11,056 bases of DNA, from positions 1 to 11,056 of the forward strand of contig MFGM01000045.1 in the NCBI GenBank assembly GCA_001778275.1. The letters run 5' to 3'. The DNA is from Candidatus Falkowbacteria bacterium RIFOXYC2_FULL_48_21. Its GTDB lineage: Bacteria > Patescibacteriota > Patescibacteriia > UBA11705 > JABHMO01. Position 1 is the first letter of the stretch. Each line of letters opens with the position of its first letter. Under the pieces are notes generated by a model that ran no database searches, was not told the origin of the DNA, and worked only from the letters and a program-made list of their open reading frames with translations. The position numbers and the translations under genes were made by a program. This document shows positions 1-6,486 of the stretch, piece after piece.

Positions 1-2597
1 TATTCACCGATCTTGATATTAAAATCCTGTTCCAAGTATTTCACATTTGGGCCGCTCGCCAAAAAATTCTCCCAAAAATTCTTTACCAATTCTTTCCCCT
101 TATCATAATATTCTTTCTTCTGCTTCTCATCCTGATACCATTCCGGATTCCAACACGCTTCATAAATTTCAAGCGCGCGCGCCGACGTCAAGTGCGCTGT
201 TTCCTTGCTTACGCCGAACATATCCGCTTGCGCCGCGGAACGCAAAGTAAAATCCTCTTCCAAAATCTTCTGCAATGCCTTGTGAATGGACGTGCCGAAA
301 CTGAAATAATGACTGCCAAAAACCGGAATTTTCAAGATGTTGGCAAACTTGTATTTCAACGGACATTGTTCGTACGTTTGCATTTGAGAAAAGCTGAATT
401 TCGTTGGTAACGCGTAAGTCACTTCGCTCACAGCTTCCGCCAACGAAACAGGCGCGCCAACACCAAAACCGCTCTTGCTAACCGTCATTGCTTCCGGCTT
501 TTTGTAGCCAAGTTCCGTTAAAAAGCGCGACAATTTTTTCTCTCTGGCGCCGCCATAGTCATCGGCCGACGTGAAGAATAAACCCTTCCGCGCGCGCGTC
601 ATGGCGACGTAAAACAACCGCCGCTCTTCTTCCAAATGGAAGTCTCCTTCCGGCAACTTCTCCCGAATCAGCGCGTTCGGAATTTCAATCGCTTCTTTGC
701 GCTCGTCCGTCGGAAACTTGCGATCAACCAGGTTCGACAAAAAAACATAATCAAACTCTAGCCCCTTGGCGCCATGCACCGTCATGATGCGCACCATATC
801 CGGCCCCACGTCCGCATCAAACGGCAGCTTGCCGCTATCGCCCGCCTCCATTTCCATGGCAACAAGCTCCATGAACTCCGCTAGCCGCGGATCGGCCACG
901 CTATTTTCAAACGCCTGAATTTTCTTAAAAAATTGCTGCCAATGCGCCATGGCTTCGCGGCCGAACGCGTTATTGAGCTTATTCAAGTATTCAAGGTAGC
1001 CGGAATCATAGATAAAATTTAAAAACAATTCCGACGGCCGTTTGGACTTGGCCAACAAAGCGCCCTTTTCCACTTGAACAACTATTTTGTTCAACGTCGG
1101 CAAGACGCCTTGGTCTATGTCCGGAACGGCGACTGCGCGCTTCAAGGCGTCAAACACGGAAATCGTGTTCTTTCGCGCGTAGTGGATTACCTTAATAATC
1201 TCACTCGGAGCGATTTTCCAAACCGGCATATTCAGAACACGGTATATCGCGGTTGCTTCATGGTAGTTATCAAGCAATTTGAAATAACTAATTACATCCA
1301 CCACCGCCGGCTTGTTGTACAGTCCGCGCATGGCCATGAACTGATACGGGATGCCAGCCTGTTCCAATCTGGCCGCGAACAAGAGGGCGCTATCATTCGC
1401 CCGAACCAAAATGGCAAAATCCGACCATTCGGCTTTTTGCGCATTCTTCAACTCAACGATTTTATCAATCACCGCGCGAGCCTCATCCTCATTCGTGGCT
1501 TTGTGAATATGCTCAATCAACGCCGATCCCTCTTTATGAGACGTTAACCGTTTATTGATTCCGAGCTTCGCCTCAAGACGATTCGGATTATTCTGCGCGA
1601 TGAACTTGTATGCCGCGTCAAGTATTTCTTGGCGCGAACGATAATTGTCCGACAAAACAATCTCCGCCGCTCCGGGGAAGTCTTCTTTGAACTGCATGAT
1701 GTTGCTAATCGAAGCGCCGCGGAATTTGTAAATCGCTTGGTCATCGTCTCCTACGACCATGAAATTATTCTTCGGCGCGGCCAAAAGCTTGATGAGTTCA
1801 TACTGAACAAAGTTCGTATCTTGAAACTCATCAACAAGAATGTACTTAAATTGCCGGCGAAACTTATCCAAAATCAGCGGCCGTTGCTTGAACAATTTAA
1901 TTGTCCAATTAATCAGATCAGCAAAGTCAAGACTGTCATTTTGCAATAAAAGCCGTTGGTAAACGTGGTAAGCGTTGGCCACTTCGTTAATACGCAAGAT
2001 TTCCTGCTTTTTCAGTTCGGCTTGTTCCGCTTCCGAGTATTCACTCAAGTCAAGCTTTTTAACGAACTCGGCCGCGTCGTTGTCTAGCGTTAACTTCTCG
2101 GCATAATTCAAATAGTCCTCGGGACAGATCCCCTCGTCCTTGCATCGCGAAAAGTGTTTCAATAGCGCGTGAATGAACTTGGTCGGATTGCCGAGAGGTC
2201 GATAATAATCCAAATTGAATTTTTCCAAATTCTTACGAACCAAAAGCCAAGCCTGCGTTTCATCTAGCAATTTGTAATTGTTCGGCAAACCGATATCGAG
2301 CGCGTGGCGCTTTAGTAGCTTGTCGCAAAAAGCATGGAACGTGGAAATCCACAAATCCACGTAACCATATGGCAATAACTTGTCTACTCGCTCTTCCATT
2401 TCTTCGGCCGCTTTTTCCGTAAAGGTCAACGCTAAAATTTCGTCAACATTGACGCCCTTGTCCATGATCAGCCACGCAACGCGCGTGGTAATCACGCGCG
2501 TCTTGCCGCTGCCGGCACCGGCCACGATCAACGCCGGACCATCGCCATGCGTAATGGCGCGGCGCTGGGATTCATTGGCTTCTTCGAGTAAGTTCAT
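1..2597 (-). CDS. UvrD/PcrA-type SF1 helicase with C-terminal RecB/Cas4-like nuclease domain (3' end missing)
   Basis: The open frame runs from an ATG at 2597-2595 off the left edge, giving 865 complete residues. It is an ATP-dependent 3'-5' DNA helicase of superfamily 1A. Visible motifs are: I (GAGSGKT, residues 27-33), Ia (LTFTEKAAEEM, 57-67), II (VDEFQD, 255-260), III (GDDDQAIYKFRGA, 283-295), IV (NYRS, 318-321), V (TVHGAKGLEF, 606-615) and VI (VAMTRARKGL, 664-673). After about residue 732 a second domain starts. It has the FSFSQMQTYEQCPLKYKF signature (734-751) and FGTSIHKALQKILE (767-780), typical of the PD-(D/E)XK nucleases found in RecB, AddB and Cas4. The catalytic Asp/Glu/Lys part lies beyond the edge. 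The protein probably acts in DNA repair or recombination, like a single-chain helicase-nuclease. There is no Shine-Dalgarno before the ATG, and a candidate -10 box lies so close that the transcript may be leaderless. Helicase identity is certain; the nuclease domain is likely. Confidence 0.93.
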   Translation of the reverse strand, partial: MNLLEEANESQRRAITHGDGPALIVAGAGSGKTRVITTRVAWLIMDKGVNVDEILALTFTEKAAEEMEERVDKLLPYGYVDLWISTFHAFCDKLLKRHALDIGLPNNYKLLDETQAWLLVRKNLEKFNLDYYRPLGNPTKFIHALLKHFSRCKDEGICPEDYLNYAEKLTLDNDAAEFVKKLDLSEYSEAEQAELKKQEILRINEVANAYHVYQRLLLQNDSLDFADLINWTIKLFKQRPLILDKFRRQFKYILVDEFQDTNFVQYELIKLLAAPKNNFMVVGDDDQAIYKFRGASISNIMQFKEDFPGAAEIVLSDNYRSRQEILDAAYKFIAQNNPNRLEAKLGINKRLTSHKEGSALIEHIHKATNEDEARAVIDKIVELKNAQKAEWSDFAILVRANDSALLFAARLEQAGIPYQFMAMRGLYNKPAVVDVISYFKLLDNYHEATAIYRVLNMPVWKIAPSEIIKVIHYARKNTISVFDALKRAVAVPDIDQGVLPTLNKIVVQVEKGALLAKSKRPSELFLNFIYDSGYLEYLNKLNNAFGREAMAHWQQFFKKIQAFENSVADPRLAEFMELVAMEMEAGDSGKLPFDADVGPDMVRIMTVHGAKGLEFDYVFLSNLVDRKFPTDERKEAIEIPNALIREKLPEGDFHLEEERRLFYVAMTRARKGLFFTSADDYGGAREKKLSRFLTELGYKKPEAMTVSKSGFGVGAPVSLAEAVSEVTYALPTKFSFSQMQTYEQCPLKYKFANILKIPVFGSHYFSFGTSIHKALQKILEEDFTLRSAAQADMFGVSKETAHLTSARALEIYEACWNPEWYQDEKQKKEYYDKGKELVKNFWENFLASGPNVKYLEQDFNIKIGE

Positions 2598-2605
2598 ATG
2601 TTGGC

Positions 2606-2614
2606 ATTTTAGCA
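2606..2614 (-). promoter_or_regulatory. Extended -10 box of the helicase gene, implying a leaderless mRNA
   Basis: On the minus strand TGCTAAAAT fits the extended -10 pattern (TG, one base, then a 5/6 match to TATAAT). It ends 8 bases before the ATG, so transcription would begin about 1-2 bases before the start codon. No good -35 is visible, and no Shine-Dalgarno could fit. Inference from sequence only. Confidence 0.4.
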
Positions 2615-2664
2615 CAAAAAGACGCATATTAAAAGTGTTAATGTTGCACAGCGTTAAACCGCCC

Positions 2665-2693
2665 TTGACAAATCGTTTTATCTTTTGTATTGT
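2665..2693 (+). promoter_or_regulatory. Sigma70-type promoter of the small cysteine protein gene
   Basis: A perfect -35 TTGACA (2665-2670), a 17-base spacer and a -10 TATTGT (2688-2693) give a predicted start near 2700, about 45 bases before the ATG at 2745. It diverges from the helicase promoter, so the two genes share one short intergenic region. Confidence 0.75.
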
Positions 2694-2744
2694 GATTTGT
2701 ATTCAAGGTGGCGGAACACTAACAATCAAAGGATGGAGGAAGTG

Positions 2745-2981
2745 ATGACAAAAGACGGTCGTTTCTGCAGCAAAGCGAACGAAGAAACCGGGGAGATTTG
2801 TAATGCGATCATGAATGAAAAAGTAGCACATTTCAAATGTCCGAAATGCGGCGCGGTAGAACCGCTCACCGTCGAGCAGATCAAGCTCAAAGTCGATAAA
2901 GAAAAAAGACGCTCTCTTCCCGGCCAACTACTGACGCTCAAAAGCCGTTACGCTACCGAAGATGGTGACGTGATCGGCTAG
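2745..2981 (+). CDS. Small cysteine-containing protein, possible zinc-binding, function unknown
   Basis: A 78-residue protein that I do not recognise. The start at 2745 is set by GGAGG at 2735-2739, five bases upstream; a longer in-frame extension to 2685 would begin upstream of the predicted transcription start and is rejected. Cysteines stand at residues 8, 19, 32 and 35. The last two form a CPKC knuckle (FKCPKCGAVEP) like half of a zinc ribbon, and Cys8 and Cys19 could supply the other ligands, though their spacing (10 residues apart) is unusual. The C-terminal half is charged and rich in Lys/Arg (residues 47-56), without a membrane segment, so the product is probably cytosolic. It is a complete single-gene unit with a near-consensus promoter, strong Shine-Dalgarno and strong terminator, which suggests abundant expression. 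It could be a small zinc-ribbon nucleic-acid-binding protein, but this is a guess. Confidence 0.8.
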   Translation: MTKDGRFCSKANEETGEICNAIMNEKVAHFKCPKCGAVEPLTVEQIKLKVDKEKRRSLPGQLLTLKSRYATEDGDVIG

Positions 2982-2984
2982 TAT

Positions 2985-3020
2985 AAAAAAGCCCCCGTCG
3001 CAACGGGGGCTCTTTTTTTT
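2985..3020. terminator. Shared bidirectional terminator between the small Cys protein gene and cvpA
   Basis: A 9-bp stem AGCCCCCGT (2990-2998) pairs with ACGGGGGCT (3003-3011) across a CGCA loop. It has T8 on the right and A6 on the left, so it can terminate in both directions. The stop codon of cvpA (3019-3021) lies within the T tract, so the two convergent genes share one terminator with no spare bases. Confidence 0.92.
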
Positions 3021-3516
3021 ATAGAAACGATTTTATCTTTTGCACGGCTTCCGGAAATAGCGGCACAAAAATATTACCGATCGACAGCAACGTTTTCGCC
3101 ACCACGGAATTGGACATTTGCCAGATGATCCATTCGTTGATCGGATATTTCAGCGCAAAGCTTAGAATCACCGCCATAACAAAGATTCCTTCAACCAAGC
3201 CGAGGAGCAGTCCAAGCAACCGGTCAAAGCTGGAAACGAACGGTAGAACCGTAACAATGCGAAAAATTTTGCCCACGACCCAAAATAGCAACCCAACGAT
3301 CTTCACCGCTAAACCGAAAATAATCACGAACGCGATCACGTTCCACATGTTCGATCCGCCAAACCGATCCGCGAGCAACGGATAGAATCGGCTAGCCAGC
3401 AATGCCGCCACCACGATACCCAAAACAGAACCCAAGGATTCGATAAAACCCTTTTTGAAACCGAACAGGCCGAGAATGATAATTATGGCCAGTAAAATAT
3501 AGTCAAAGATGATCAT
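3019..3516 (-). CDS. cvpA: CvpA family membrane protein
   Basis: A 165-residue, very hydrophobic protein. It has about four membrane segments: near residues 2-19, 29-45, 57-83 and 100-122. The pattern FDYILLAIIIILGLFGFKKGFIESLG at the N-terminus and FDRLLGLLLGLVEGIFVMAVIL near residue 100 is that of the CvpA family, named after colicin V production in E. coli. Its exact role remains unclear; it is linked to envelope homeostasis. The length matches the family (about 160-180). I chose ATG at 3516 rather than the upstream GTG at 3537, because the promoter places the transcription start at about 3536 and AGAAG lies ten bases before the ATG. The gene is monocistronic, with a promoter at 3543-3571 and the bidirectional terminator at its stop codon. 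Confidence 0.85.
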   Translation of the reverse strand: MIIFDYILLAIIIILGLFGFKKGFIESLGSVLGIVVAALLASRFYPLLADRFGGSNMWNVIAFVIIFGLAVKIVGLLFWVVGKIFRIVTVLPFVSSFDRLLGLLLGLVEGIFVMAVILSFALKYPINEWIIWQMSNSVVAKTLLSIGNIFVPLFPEAVQKIKSFL

Positions 3517-3542
3517 AATGATTGAACTTCTTAACACAAATA

Positions 3543-3571
3543 ATTATATCACACAATCTTGACTATTTCAA
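3543..3571 (-). promoter_or_regulatory. Near-consensus extended -10 promoter of cvpA
   Basis: On the minus strand: -35 TTGAAA (3566-3571), 17-base spacer, then a perfect TATAAT (3543-3548) preceded by TGA (3549-3551), giving an extended -10. Predicted transcription start near 3536, about 20 bases before the chosen ATG. Confidence 0.8.
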
Positions 3572-3589
3572 AACACGTATGACGATGAA

Positions 3590-3619
3590 ATTATAAAACC
3601 CTGCCGCAAGGGGCAGGGT
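3590..3619 (-). terminator. Rho-independent terminator of the twin nuclease gene
   Basis: An 8-bp stem ACCCTGCC (3598-3605) pairs with GGCAGGGT (3612-3619). On the minus strand it is followed by TTTTATAAT. It starts about 8 bases after the TGA stop of the nuclease gene and separates it from the cvpA promoter. Confidence 0.75.
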
Positions 3620-3627
3620 CTTTCATG

Positions 3628-4701
3628 TCAGATCGCCGGAATGACGACCTCCATTGGAACACGGTCCATCAACGCTTCGCGGACGCAATCGCCCTTTTGT
3701 TCACATCGGCGGAACAAATACGGCGGAATGAAGCCTTGCAGTGGAGCGACCTTGGCGGCCTCGAGAACTTCTTTGTCAAACTCCGGATACCGCGGACTCG
3801 GATAATGCGTCACCGTTTCATACGCGAGCCCGAGCTTGATCATCATGGACGCATACAATTCACCGTCCACAAACAGCCAACCAAGGGTCCGCCCATACTT
3901 GTCGGTACCGGTCACGATGACGTAAGCCTTTTTGGCCTTGAGCATGATTTCGTGCCCCTTGGCCGCGGCGACTCGACCGAGTTTTTGATCGTGCCAAATC
4001 TTGTCCTTCACATGAATGATTTCCGGCGTGTCAAGGCCGTTCAACCGGAACTCCTCACCGCTACAAAACAGGGAATCACCGTCGTCCGACTTGTAATTCG
4101 ATCCGCTGCAATCCACGACGCGATTGATGTTTTGCACGCGCCAATCATGCGGATTTTCAAACGGCAAGGGTTTATCAATTTCGTTCCAAGCCTGCATGAT
4201 TTCCGCGGCGTATTCGGGAAACCCCTGATCGCCAAAACGGGTGATCATTTCATAAGCCAATCCCTGTCGAATTACCATTGGCGCGAGCAAATGACCATCC
4301 ACGAGCACATGTCCGAGCAATCGACCATAGCGATCTAAATCACCCTTTCGATACACGACCGTAATCTTGCCGGCCGCGCGCAAAGTTTTCAGCACAAACG
4401 CGTTTGCCTTCGCACCGTATGGTTGATTGGTGGCGATACCGTATTCCGGACGCATGGTTTCCGGCGTGTCAATGCCGACAATGCGGACGGAGTTACCGTC
4501 GCAGTACAAAGAATCACCGTCATCCGCGGCAAATTTTCCACCCGAGCAATCGAGGTATTCGATTTCTTTGTACTCATTGCTCAATCCGGCGCTTGCGTCG
4601 CTCACGAAAGTACTTTTTTCGCTTGTGAAATGTTGAAAGAACGAATCTGCCAACAACGCGGCCGTCGCCACCGCCCACAGCAAAAACAAAAACTTTTTCA
4701 T
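3628..4701 (-). CDS. Predicted secreted protein with two tandem staphylococcal-nuclease (thermonuclease) domains
   Basis: A 357-residue protein with two complete SNase-like domains. The N-terminus MKKFLFLLWAVATAALLA is a signal peptide or membrane anchor. Residues equivalent to S. aureus nuclease Asp21, Arg35, Asp40-Thr41, Glu43 and Arg87 are present twice. Domain 1 has D63 (DDGDS), R73, D78-T79, E81 (GIDTPET) and R127 (DRYGR). Domain 2 has D209 (DDGDS), R219, D224-T225, E227 (GLDTPE) and R271 (DKYGR). Both are therefore expected to be active Ca-dependent phosphodiesterases on DNA or RNA. Each domain has a DCSG...SL(Y/F)C cysteine pair (C52/C67, C198/C213), and a third pair lies at C333/C339; such pairing fits disulfides outside the cytoplasm. 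The ATG at 4701 follows GGAGGA with four bases between; the 13-residue extension to 4740 lacks support. Likely role: degrading external nucleic acid for nutrients or competition (inference). Confidence 0.9.
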   Translation of the reverse strand: MKKFLFLLWAVATAALLADSFFQHFTSEKSTFVSDASAGLSNEYKEIEYLDCSGGKFAADDGDSLYCDGNSVRIVGIDTPETMRPEYGIATNQPYGAKANAFVLKTLRAAGKITVVYRKGDLDRYGRLLGHVLVDGHLLAPMVIRQGLAYEMITRFGDQGFPEYAAEIMQAWNEIDKPLPFENPHDWRVQNINRVVDCSGSNYKSDDGDSLFCSGEEFRLNGLDTPEIIHVKDKIWHDQKLGRVAAAKGHEIMLKAKKAYVIVTGTDKYGRTLGWLFVDGELYASMMIKLGLAYETVTHYPSPRYPEFDKEVLEAAKVAPLQGFIPPYLFRRCEQKGDCVREALMDRVPMEVVIPAI

Positions 4702-4705
4702 GTTT

Positions 4706-4711
4706 TCCTCC
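4706..4711 (-). promoter_or_regulatory. Shine-Dalgarno GGAGGA deciding the nuclease start
   Basis: GGAGGA lies four bases before the ATG at 4701 and places the signal peptide right at the N-terminus. It lies within the longer open frame that begins at 4740 and argues against that start. Confidence 0.85.
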
Positions 4712-4757
4712 GATCGATTGTGTTTGTATAACAAAGACAAAAACGCATTCCGCAGCT

Positions 4758-4785
4758 GTCATAAATAGAGAATAACATCCGTCAA
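4758..4785 (-). promoter_or_regulatory. Possible promoter of the twin nuclease gene
   Basis: On the minus strand TTGACG (4780-4785), a 16-base spacer and TATGAC (4758-4763) form a fair sigma70-like pair, about 57 bases before the start codon. A TG-T-TATACA extended -10 closer to the gene is an alternative. Confidence 0.35.
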
Positions 4786-4859
4786 ATTTCTGACTAAGGA
4801 AATTTAAGGAAAAACTATGTGGAGCAAGGGAATATCAATTTTAACAAGTAATTTTACGA

Positions 4860-4885
4860 ATAAAAAAAGCGACGCATTGCGTCGC
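4860..4885 (-). terminator. Terminator of the LemA-like membrane protein gene
   Basis: A perfect 7-bp stem GCGACGC (4869-4875) / GCGTCGC (4879-4885) with an ATT loop is followed on the minus strand by T7 and then ATTCG. It lies just after tandem stop codons (TAG then TGA) of the gene. Confidence 0.88.
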
Positions 4886-4893
4886 CCGTGTCA

Positions 4894-6165
4894 CTACTCT
4901 GCTTCTCCCTGAATCGTCACAGGACTATGCACGTCCAGCTTCGCCTCCTCTAGCATTCTTTCGGCTGAAGGAATAATAGACTGAATCACCCACGGCGATC
5001 TCGATCTATAACGAAGTTCGACAATCACCTTTTCCCGCTCGATCTGCCTCTCGTAATATTCACCCCAAAGGACGTTCATCTGCCCGACCAACGCGATAAC
5101 CGTCTCGGACAGGCGCAACTCCGGATAGTTTGCCAGATATACGCGCATGTCCCTCGGCGCAATCATGCTAAAAATTTCCGACTCGTGAACTTGGTACTCG
5201 GTCACGAGAATACGCTTAAACTCCTCGGAAAGCACGGACGCCTTTTCACCGGTTATGACCATCTGGCGCTCGATCTGCACCACCCTTTGCTTGTCGGAGA
5301 TTTGCTCACTTAAATATGTTAACGAGCCTATGATCACGATCATGAGACTGATAGCTGTTGCCGGGATGCAGAGATACATCAGCATCGACCAGAGCTCTCC
5401 ACACCTTGTGACACTGGGCGGATATGAATTATTAGAAACTTCATCCGCTATGCCCAAGCGATGCGCCTTTTTCCAAAATTTTTCCGTTTCCTTCTTTTCA
5501 AAAATAAATACCGCCAGCATGCCGCATCCGAAAAGAAACAATATGAGCGAAAAACCAAAACCGCTTTTTTCCCGAAGCGGCTCGCCAATAAGCCCGCCGA
5601 CAAACCACGGAGATTCAGCGCGATAGCGCAAGTTTTTGAGCGTGACTTCGCGTTCATTGCGCAGATCATAGTACGCACCGCGGAGCGTCTTGATTCTTTC
5701 CGTCAATTCGACAGCCGTAGTGCTGGCTTTGATTTCCGGGAACGAGACCCAGTAAACATCAATGTTCTCGGGAGTAATCTGCCCAAAAATCCGCTTCTCG
5801 TGCACCGGATACGTTTTCCCGAGCAGAGCGGAAAACTCGGTGCATAGCGCCTCGGCCTGATCGGTTCTGATTTTGATCGCCTTCTCGAAGTAACGAACTT
5901 GCTGTTGATCGCGCACCTGCGAATCCACGGCGCCGGTATTTATGAACATCGTCACGATCATGAGACTAAAAATTCCAACCATAATCGGATGCTTGATCAT
6001 GGACAGGACGTGCGCCCTCCGGCCGACTGTCGACGCCGAGTCTCTTTCGTTGCCGGAAATTCTTTCGCCTCCGTATTGATAAAGTTTACGACACTGAATC
6101 CGCGTTGCGATATGAATCGGAAGCCACAAAGCCAACAGCACAACTAGAACGACCATCAGAATCAT
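4894..6165 (-). CDS. Duplicated LemA-like membrane protein with four transmembrane segments
   Basis: A 423-residue protein built as two copies of one unit, about 205 residues apart. Membrane segments lie near residues 3-19 and 60-78 in copy 1, and near 204-222 and 261-284 in copy 2. Each pair encloses a 40-residue charged loop and is followed by a helical domain (about 103-197 and 306-401). These domains share VHE(K/S)xIF, (F/Y)PE(I/L), YY, ERE-V, LRYR and SPW. This order recalls LemA proteins: an HEKE motif after helix 1, YPxLKA, then helices with paired Tyr, ending in a short Phe/Pro segment. The similarity is remote and recognised by eye, so LemA-like is a moderate call. The start is set by AAAGGAGG at 6171-6178, five bases upstream. 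It has its own candidate promoter and terminator. LemA proteins are envelope proteins of poorly known function; a structural or sensory envelope role is possible. Confidence 0.75.
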   Translation of the reverse strand: MILMVVLVVLLALWLPIHIATRIQCRKLYQYGGERISGNERDSASTVGRRAHVLSMIKHPIMVGIFSLMIVTMFINTGAVDSQVRDQQQVRYFEKAIKIRTDQAEALCTEFSALLGKTYPVHEKRIFGQITPENIDVYWVSFPEIKASTTAVELTERIKTLRGAYYDLRNEREVTLKNLRYRAESPWFVGGLIGEPLREKSGFGFSLILFLFGCGMLAVFIFEKKETEKFWKKAHRLGIADEVSNNSYPPSVTRCGELWSMLMYLCIPATAISLMIVIIGSLTYLSEQISDKQRVVQIERQMVITGEKASVLSEEFKRILVTEYQVHESEIFSMIAPRDMRVYLANYPELRLSETVIALVGQMNVLWGEYYERQIEREKVIVELRYRSRSPWVIQSIIPSAERMLEEAKLDVHSPVTIQGEAE

Positions 6166-6170
6166 CTTTC

Positions 6171-6178
6171 CCTCCTTT
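6171..6178 (-). promoter_or_regulatory. Consensus Shine-Dalgarno AAAGGAGG of the LemA-like gene
   Basis: A full-length match to the anti-Shine-Dalgarno sequence, five bases before ATG 6165. It is the strongest ribosome site in the window, and it fixes the start. Confidence 0.9.
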
Positions 6179-6212
6179 AAGGGTTGTCAATGTACAGCCG
6201 CGAATATACGAA

Positions 6213-6239
6213 ATTATCAAAAAAAATAAAATCTGTCAA
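6213..6239 (-). promoter_or_regulatory. Candidate promoter of the LemA-like gene
   Basis: On the minus strand a perfect TTGACA (6234-6239) is followed after 15 bases by GATAAT (6213-6218, 5/6 match). The spacer is T-rich and two bases short of optimum, so the -10 assignment is uncertain. Predicted leader about 40 bases. Confidence 0.5.
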
Positions 6240-6280
6240 TGATAATAACAGTATTTGGCCAAATTTACAAAATATAAATA

Positions 6281-6445
6281 AAAAATCACAACAACTGTGA
6301 CTTTTTTATTCTCAAGGGACATCTGCGAAACTCCCATTCGTAGCGAAACTTTCTCGCCAAAGTACGCCCGCCTGCCTCGCTTATGCGAAGCATTGCAGGC
6401 AGGAGTCGTCCTGTGGCGACAAATTTCAAAGCGAAAAATCAAAAA
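6281..6445. other. Gene-free structured region with palindromes and direct repeats
   Basis: Within the roughly 320-base gap between the LemA-like gene and the carbonic-anhydrase-like gene I see no credible gene. From left to right: an AT-flanked small hairpin TCACA/TGTGA (6286-6300) with A5 and T6 on its sides, possibly a weak bidirectional terminator; two copies of GCGAAACT (6325-6332, 6343-6350); a GC-rich palindrome CCTGCC (6371-6376) / GGCAGG (6398-6403) enclosing TCGC/GCGA; and a hairpin GTCG (6405-6408) / CGAC (6417-6420). The density of structure suggests a dispersed non-coding repeat or a decayed mobile element, but copies elsewhere cannot be seen. Confidence 0.45.
6371..6403. repeat. 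GC-rich imperfect palindrome
   Basis: CCTGCC (6371-6376) pairs with GGCAGG (6398-6403); a shifted alternative is GCCTGC (6370-6375) with GCAGGC (6395-6400). An inner stem TCGC (6377-6380) / GCGA (6385-6388) closes a TTAT loop. No T tract follows on either strand, so it is not a normal terminator. Confidence 0.6.
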
Positions 6446-6476
6446 TGCAACGATCCATCATGTGATATCACGTTGC
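6436..6476 (-). terminator. Possible terminator of the carbonic-anhydrase-like gene
   Basis: A GCAACG (6447-6452) / CGTTGC (6471-6476) stem with an 18-base loop, which contains part of a GTGATATCAC palindrome, is followed on the minus strand by ATTTTTGATTTTT. It lies 11 bases beyond the TGA stop. The stem is short and the loop is long, hence low confidence. Confidence 0.4.
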
Positions 6477-6486
6477 CATCAGTGCA

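Noticed and set aside
1074..1547. 157-residue plus-strand open frame
   Set aside because: Antisense to the continuous helicase frame, which contains conserved motifs on both sides of this stretch.
3625..4338. 237-residue open frame on the plus strand
   Set aside because: It is antisense to the twin nuclease, whose domains and signals are clear, and it has no promoter or recognisable motif of its own.
4817..4912. 31-codon plus-strand frame beginning ATG TGG AGC with a weak AAGGA upstream
   Set aside because: It runs through the terminator of the LemA-like gene and into its coding end; no promoter is visible.
6281..6307. AT-flanked TCACA/TGTGA hairpin as a firm terminator
   Set aside because: Only 5 bp of AT-rich stem and no gene ends beside it; mentioned only as part of the structured region.
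6236..6442. 68-residue minus-strand open frame in the gap before the LemA-like gene
   Set aside because: No Shine-Dalgarno, covers palindromes and direct repeats, ends in low-complexity AT-rich sequence next to the LemA-like gene's promoter.
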